Below, piece by piece: positions 58,240 through 64,000 of a stretch of 64,000 nucleotides of DNA; the first letter of the stretch is position 1, and every line of letters starts with the position of its first letter. The translations under genes were made by a program, and so were the position numbers. Source of the stretch: Thielaviopsis euricoi (lineage: Eukaryota; Ascomycota; Sordariomycetes; Microascales; Ceratocystidaceae); NCBI GenBank assembly GCA_001599615.1, contig BCHJ01000003.1:872027-936026 (forward strand), given 5' to 3'. Below the pieces are notes generated by a model. That model was given only the letters and a program-made list of their open reading frames with translations. It was not told the origin of the DNA and did not search any database.

Positions 58240-61200
58240 GTTTGGTTTGTAGAGGCTGGTCGCAGAGGCGGCGGAGCTGTAAAGCTGGAATTCACAGCTT
58301 TGAATTTTCTTTGTTGTGTTATGTTGTGTTGGTTGGAGAAAAAGTGACGAAGAGGAGACGATGTGACGAATTGGAAAAAAAGTGACGAAAAGAAGAGAAA
58401 GAGGCGAGAAATAATAGATAGCGTAATCAAAGATGGATGAAAGCGGATGAGCCCAGGTGAGTTTGGTTTAGTTTGATTTAGATTAGTTGGGTCGAGAAGT
58501 TTTAGGATTGGCGTTGGGTCGAGAGCAGAAAAAAGAAAGAGAAAAAAAAAAAAAAAAAAAAAAAAAAGAAAACGAGCAAGGGTTGAAGTACACTAGAAAG
58601 TAGACGAACGAACAAAACTGGTAAAGAAAGTGTAGTTCCAAGTTCCACTACAGTCTGTAGCGTGTTAGTAAGCCAAACGATGACGAAGATGCTATGAGCT
58701 ATGAAACAGCCCAGCAAAAATGTTTGAGAATGACGAGAAGCAGAGTACAATGCAATACAATACAATACAGTAAAGCTGAGTTGACGAAGAATACAGCAGG
58801 TTGAGATGCTCGATATGGAGGTTCCCGAAAAAGAAAACAATTCGACTCGACACATCCGTGCTTTTTTTTTTTTTCTTGCTTTGCCTGGCCTGGGTTTCTC
58901 ACTTACTTCTATAGTACGTAGGCCACTAAAAGCTGCAGCAGGGCTAGTTAGTTATCTTGAGTGCCGTTTCTTTTTCTCGAACCCACCCATACAAATGGAG
59001 GGAGTCAAGTTAGATGAGATGCAGGTTTGCGGGGAAAGGCTGAGAGAGTAAGAGAAAAGGAAAGCTTTTTTTTTGTTAGGTAATGAGAAAAAAGAAAAAA
59101 AAAAGGAATAAAAAAAACGTGTCGAGAAAAGCGGCGATTACTGACGGATCGAGGTTCAAAGGGAAAAAGAAGAGAAAAAAAATCTTACTGGGTTCAATTC
59201 TACTCCCCAGTCCTGTCCGCCCGCTCGTTTTTATTGATTGACCAGGAACCGGTAAATGGTTGATGATTTAAGCATGGATGAAGAAGACCAAGTAGAAGTA
59301 GAAGAAGAAGAAAAGAAGAAGAAGAAGAAGAGAGAAGAGGCAGAAGGCAAAAAGAATAGACAGAGAGAGAGAGATAAAGGGAGCTTACAGTGATCCAGAG
59401 CAGAACACAAGGGCAAGAACTATACTCAGTAAGGCAAAATAAGGGCGTAGTGGTCCTGTAGTTTACGTTGGCAGTCACTACAAGCCTAATGTGTGCTATA
59501 TTGTATTGTGTTGAGGGGCCGTCGACGCTTGATGACGAAGATCGTTATGCTGCAAGCAACAACAGACTCGAGAAAAAAAAATAGATAAAACAAGGTTGAA
59601 ATCACAAAAAATCAAGCTTTGTAAAATTAAAATAATAAAAGAAGCCTATTCAAGAGTAAATCTTATCTTTAGCTTGCCAGCTAACCTCTTTCAGCACACC
59701 CAAGCAACTAGAGCCTGGTTGCAACTGAGAAAATACAGTGGAACTTGGCAGGCGTATTTCTTTTCTTTTTGTGCTATTTTACTGCCAACAATACGTACGT
59801 GTTGCCTTTTTCAAAGAAATCTGCCTCTTATCAATGTTGCATCTAGCTTTTTCCATTTCTCTTCTCTTCTCTTTTGCTTGCTTTGTCGTCTTCTTTGTCG
59901 TTTCCTTGTACAAGCAAGTTTCTATGTATGTATTCTCTTTGTACCCTGGTCCTATCCTTGATCTCTCAATTCCATAATGTAGCCTAATCTCACATTCCAC
60001 TTCTTGGCTTCCCTGCTTCTTTTTTAATTCTTATCCCTCTCTTGGTAACCGCTTTTCGCGGGGTCCCTGTCCTTGTTCCTGTTCTTGTTTTTGTTCTTGT
60101 TACCATGCCACCATGTTCTTCTGTGAATGATACTACGTAAGTTCTTTTCACAGTTCTTCTCAATACTGTACTGTCTACCCACTGGCAGGCCATGTGACCT
60201 TTTTTTTTTTTTTTTTTTTTTTTTCTCGCCTCCCGATCAAAGACTCGTTTGCTCTTTGTAACTCAATCGAACCCATCTTCATTTCTCCTGGCCTGCCTGA
60301 ATCCCCCCAAAGAGGAATACAGGAACAGGAACAGGAACACTGTCCACGATCGGCGTGTATATGTACTTGTACAAATGAAATACCCTGTATCAGCAGCTCC
60401 ATGCCCGTTTTCGACTTCCCAACGCCCGACTTGCTGGTCGTAGGTCAGGTTGGTGGGAATTTCCGGACTCTATAAACTGTACCTGTACATTACGTATATT
60501 AGTCCTTTTCCAATGTCCGCGTTTAGGCTCGTCCGTCCGTTCGTTCGTTCGTTGCTGTTGGATCAATGCGCACGCAAGCCACAGAAATCTCATGAAAGCA
60601 GCAGAAAGTCAGACTTTGAAAGAGCTCTTTGTCCATTATTATAGTTCCTTTATGGTTGTAGCTCATACTGGAGTGTTGTGTTATGCTAGTAAATGAATGC
60701 GATATTGGTGGTACTTGGTATTTTGTATTAGTGGTATCAACTAACAGTCGAGCTCGAAATTGTTTGCTGCTAATAGATAAACTGCTAGATAAAAACGCTC
60801 TCAGTCTCATATTTCTTTGTTCAAGCCGCCCTGCACATTGCGGCGCCGGTCTTTTTTCCCTGTTTTTGCCGGTTGTTGCTTTGCTTTGCTTTATGCACAA
60901 TTGCCTCATAGTCTAAACTCATGGCAAGCCAAAATCCGCCAGCCGGCTCTTTACCAACCAGAGATAAGCGTGCAGCTTTGTCGGCTGCCATTGGCCTAGG
61001 ATTCTCTGGGGGGGGGGCTTTGTTCCAGAGTTGTGTTCTTTGCTTCCTGCAGTTTGCGCTACGCTGCACTGCACGTTTAGTTGTTGGGCTCAAAGCGTGG
61101 GTAAAAGTGTCTGGCAGTACTGTGTACACTTCAATGACAATTCAAGTTAATCATCCCCATGTTATCGTGAAATGCTTGTGACGTGTCATGGCTGTTTTCG

Positions 61201-62437
61201 TACATTTGGTGACTTTTTGTTATTTTTCTTACCTACACTTTGTACGAAATGTCTCAGACCAGCCATGCAAGTAATCTATCAATCCGTCCAAGGTCTCTCT
61301 CTTCTCTCTCTCTCTCTCTCCCTCTGTGCGGTCACGAGGCCGCGTTGAAAGAGACTCAAAATCTTATGGTGAAATGAGTTGTTTGCCTGTCGCTAATCAC
61401 GAAGACGCGTTCTTTTTGGGTTCCATGGCAAGTATTCTGTTATGTTACCTATGCATCGACACCGACAAGCCTATGTGGCCAGGGCAGGCATTATTCGGCT
61501 TTCCTTTTTGTTTATTTAGTGCCCTGGTCGAGGCCGCCAGGGTTGATCTTGTCCTTGTGATCAATTTCTCCCTTTTCGTTTGGATCTTTTCTTCTTCTGT
61601 GCTGAGCTTTGCTTTGCTGAACTTCCATTAAAGATTCCCCATATTCTGCAACTACAAAATACGTGTAATAACTCGTCGGACAGCTTAAAGATTGGGTATT
61701 GTAATAGGGGTGGAATTCTTACACGTGCTGCATTCTTACTACTGCCTGAGTACTCATGCTACAATGTCTTGCCATCTCTCTATTATACTGCACCAGATAA
61801 GCTTCTCAATTGCAAGTTAGTGCCCAAGGGGCCCTGTGGAACCATGCCCAAAGAGAGCTTCAAATAACACCGTCCAGTGTACGCAGCAGTCCAACCTAGC
61901 CCGATGGCAATATTGATCCTTTATTTTATATACTTCTATTTCCTTAATTTGCGAATCACATGTTTCCAAAGGCCATCATATAATATACAGGCCTGACTTT
62001 GTCTTTGAACTTACTGAACTTCGTACAAGTGCCTGCGAGTCGAGTCCAGGGTCTGCCAAAGCTGAACAGTGTCAGTCAATAAAAGGCACACCTCGGATGA
62101 GATTAAGATGGCAGTCTTGATGGAATCAATCAACGGCAAGTCAGCATATACGTACCTTGATCTACACCCTACCAGAGCCTTAGCCCGCCAATCGGCGAGC
62201 CCTAGCTCAAGCATAGCATCCCGCCCAGGATCACTAACCCTCTAGACCCTAAATACACAAGGGTGGGGCGTTTCCAGGAAGGCTTAATTGATTTTTTTGA
62301 CGAGATACGCGTCTTCACGCGTCTTGATGCGTTATTCAAGACTTTCTTTGCGGGGAGGGTTTAACCAAGCAAAGCCCATCTTTATCCATCGTGATAATCA
62401 CTAACCGTCAAATTTTTCATTCATCAGCCTTTACAAA
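58240..62437. other. 4.2-kb divergent gene-poor spacer between kinase and pri2
   Basis: Contains A/T homopolymers at 58542-58567 and about 60200-60224, CT-rich runs and GGAACA repeats near 60322-60340. I see no tRNA, repeat element or convincing gene; short open frames lack domains. Confidence 0.55.
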
Positions 62438-64000
62438 ATGCTTCGGACAGACTTCAACCGAATCGACTCCAAACGCCGGGCCGTAATCGACCACCGGAAA
62501 CAGCAGTTTGCCGACTCGGCCTTCAAGGCCCAGTCCTATCCGTACCGCCTAAACTTTTACCGTGAGCCGCCGACGGCCGACATCACCCTGGAGCAGTTTG
62601 AACAATGGGCCATCGACAGATTACGCGGTAAGGTGTCTCTCACCCAACCCAACCAAGACGGCGTCACCAAGTTCTCCTTGCTAACACCGGCGCCGTGCCG
62701 TTCCAGTCCTCGCCGAGATCGAAGCGTGTCTTCACCGCAACCGCACGCCGCCAGAAATCGCCGCCTACATGAAGCCAATTCTTGAGAAATATCTTCCGCT
62801 CGACTCCAACACATCCAACTCGGCACAGCTCGAAGCTCAGCGCCAAAAGGACCATTACAGCCACTTTATCCTGCGTCTAGCCTTTTCCGGCACCGAGGAC
62901 CTTCGTCGCCGCTTTGCTCGCGTCGAGACGGTTCTTTTCCGCCTGCGCTTCTCGTCGGACAGCATGCAGGACCGCACGGCGTTTGTGCGCTCGCTCAATC
63001 TAGACTGGTTCTCGGACGTGCCCGACGACGAAAAGGCCGCTATCCAGGCCGAGCTGGATGCCACGGCGACCTTCAAACGCAGCGCTGCGGGCGCAGCGCC
63101 GTCGGCCGAAGATGATGTCTGGTTCAAGGTAGACTGGATGCGTGTGCCCGAGCTGGTCGAGTCGCGCAAGGTTTTCATGCGCGCCGGAAAGGCCTATGTG
63201 CCCGGCCGCGAGCAAATGTCCATGATCTGCGCAGAGTTCTCCAAGCACATTGAGCGGCAGCTGGAGCTGACGGCACGCGCAATCCCGCGACTCGATGAAG
63301 ACGAACGCCTCTCGCCCATCCTCGACCATCTCTCCAAGAACTTTATCACGCCCGACAGCTACATGTCAAGTGACAACACGGCGCCGCTGGGCACAGATAT
63401 CCGCGCGGCGAATATTGATAGCCTGACAAAGCACTTCCCCGCCTGCGCGACGCACCTGCATCGCACTCTGCGCCGGGACGCACACCTCAAGCACATGGGG
63501 CGCTTGCAATACACGCTCTTCCTCAAGGGCATTGGGTTGAACATGGAAGAATGCTTGCTCTTTTGGCGGCAGGCCTTCCACACAATCACCGACGACAAGT
63601 TCAACAAGGAGTACCGGTATAACGTGCGCCACGCATACGGCGATGTTGGTGGTGATTCCAACCGACGTGGCGGTGGATATTCGCCAATGAGTTGCCAGAA
63701 GATTCTTTTGGAAACGCCGCCGGGCGCTGGCCAGGCACACGGCTGCCCGTACCGGCATTTCAGTGCGGATAATCTGGCAGTGCTCTTGCAGAGCATGGGT
63801 ATCTCAGACCGGTCTGTTCTGCAGAACGTCATGCAGGACAAGGAGACGACCAAGTTCCATATTGCGTGCAACCGTGTGTTTGAGTTTCTGCACAAGAATG
63901 AACTCAAGAGGGCCAAGGACGAGAATATCCTGGGCCCAGCACAGCTGGACACTATCGTCCATCCAAACGAGTACTTTAAACGCAGTTTCATTTTGAGTAA
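62438..64000 (+). CDS. pri2: DNA primase large subunit (Pri2), cut by the window edge
   Basis: Exons 62438-62627 and 62707 to beyond 64000; intron 62628-62706 has GTAAGG, CTAAC and TTCCAG. It joins QWAIDRLR to VLAEIEACLHRN. At least 494 residues are present. The four iron-sulfur Cys expected for Pri2 are all visible: HFPACATHLH, SPMSCQKILL, HGCPYRHF and FHIACNRVFEF. Other family marks are MGRLQYTLFLKGIGLNMEE and LFWRQAF. Pri2 partners the catalytic Pri1 and Pol alpha to start RNA-DNA primers. The sequence ends LSK-like at AGTAA, which may be either coding or the donor of a further intron; the C-terminus is outside the window. Confidence 0.95.

Noticed and set aside
1..64000. Transposons, CRISPR arrays, viral genes, TPP riboswitch
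   Set aside because: No reverse transcriptase or transposase motifs, no long terminal repeats, no spacer arrays and no riboswitch core were found on either strand by eye.

Overview
The window is nuclear DNA of a filamentous ascomycete, most likely Pezizomycotina. The reasons are: genes carry short spliceosomal introns (52-492 nt) with a nearly invariant CTAAC branch site; there is a secreted AA9 lytic polysaccharide monooxygenase and a Clr5-domain regulator; coding DNA is GC-rich and is separated by AT-rich spacers full of long A/T runs. I cannot name the genus. I support 18 protein genes (one cut by the right edge) and one tRNA. I resolved 30 introns in coding regions by eye, and an exon structure is given for each gene. 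Many lie in positions where a naive open-reading-frame reading gives the wrong N-terminus.

Layout. 0-4.4 kb: a phosphotransferase-like protein with degenerate catalytic motifs, a mitochondrial Trm61-type tRNA methyltransferase, and an AA9 LPMO on the opposite strand. 4.4-9.0 kb: a gene-free stretch with a striking TGTAG/CTACA motif cluster, ending in tRNA-Arg(ACG). 9.4-12.2 kb: hsp90 with a 5'UTR intron. 13.7-16.9 kb: convergent loa1-like acyltransferase (GC-AG intron) and ilv3. 18.1-22.0 kb: a kinesin-14 with a very long N-terminal region. 22.6-24.7 kb: divergent mitochondrial flavin-reductase-like protein and mitoribosomal bL31m. 25.5-27.4 kb: vps5. 28.1-32.2 kb: taf5 and med10, divergent. 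32.4-35.6 kb: pff1. 36.9-39.6 kb: the branchpoint-binding protein SF1/BBP. 40.1-41.1 kb: a Ure2-like glutathione transferase (second GC-AG intron). 42.6-45.9 kb: the Clr5-domain protein. 45.9-56.1 kb: a 10 kb gene desert. 56.1-58.2 kb: a protein kinase. 58.2-62.4 kb: another gene-poor stretch. 62.4 kb to the edge: DNA primase large subunit.

The genes are mostly housekeeping: chaperone, branched-chain amino-acid synthesis, retromer, TFIID/SAGA, Mediator, splicing, replication and mitochondrial translation. They do not form a metabolic cluster. I see no transposon, CRISPR array, virus or secondary-metabolite cluster. The most interesting signals are regulatory or structural: a poison-type 3' splice site and six CTAAC motifs inside an intron of the gene for the CTAAC-binding protein itself; a shared promoter between two Pol II pre-initiation-complex genes; the palindromic motif array upstream of the LPMO; and the long, gene-free upstream region of the Clr5-domain gene.
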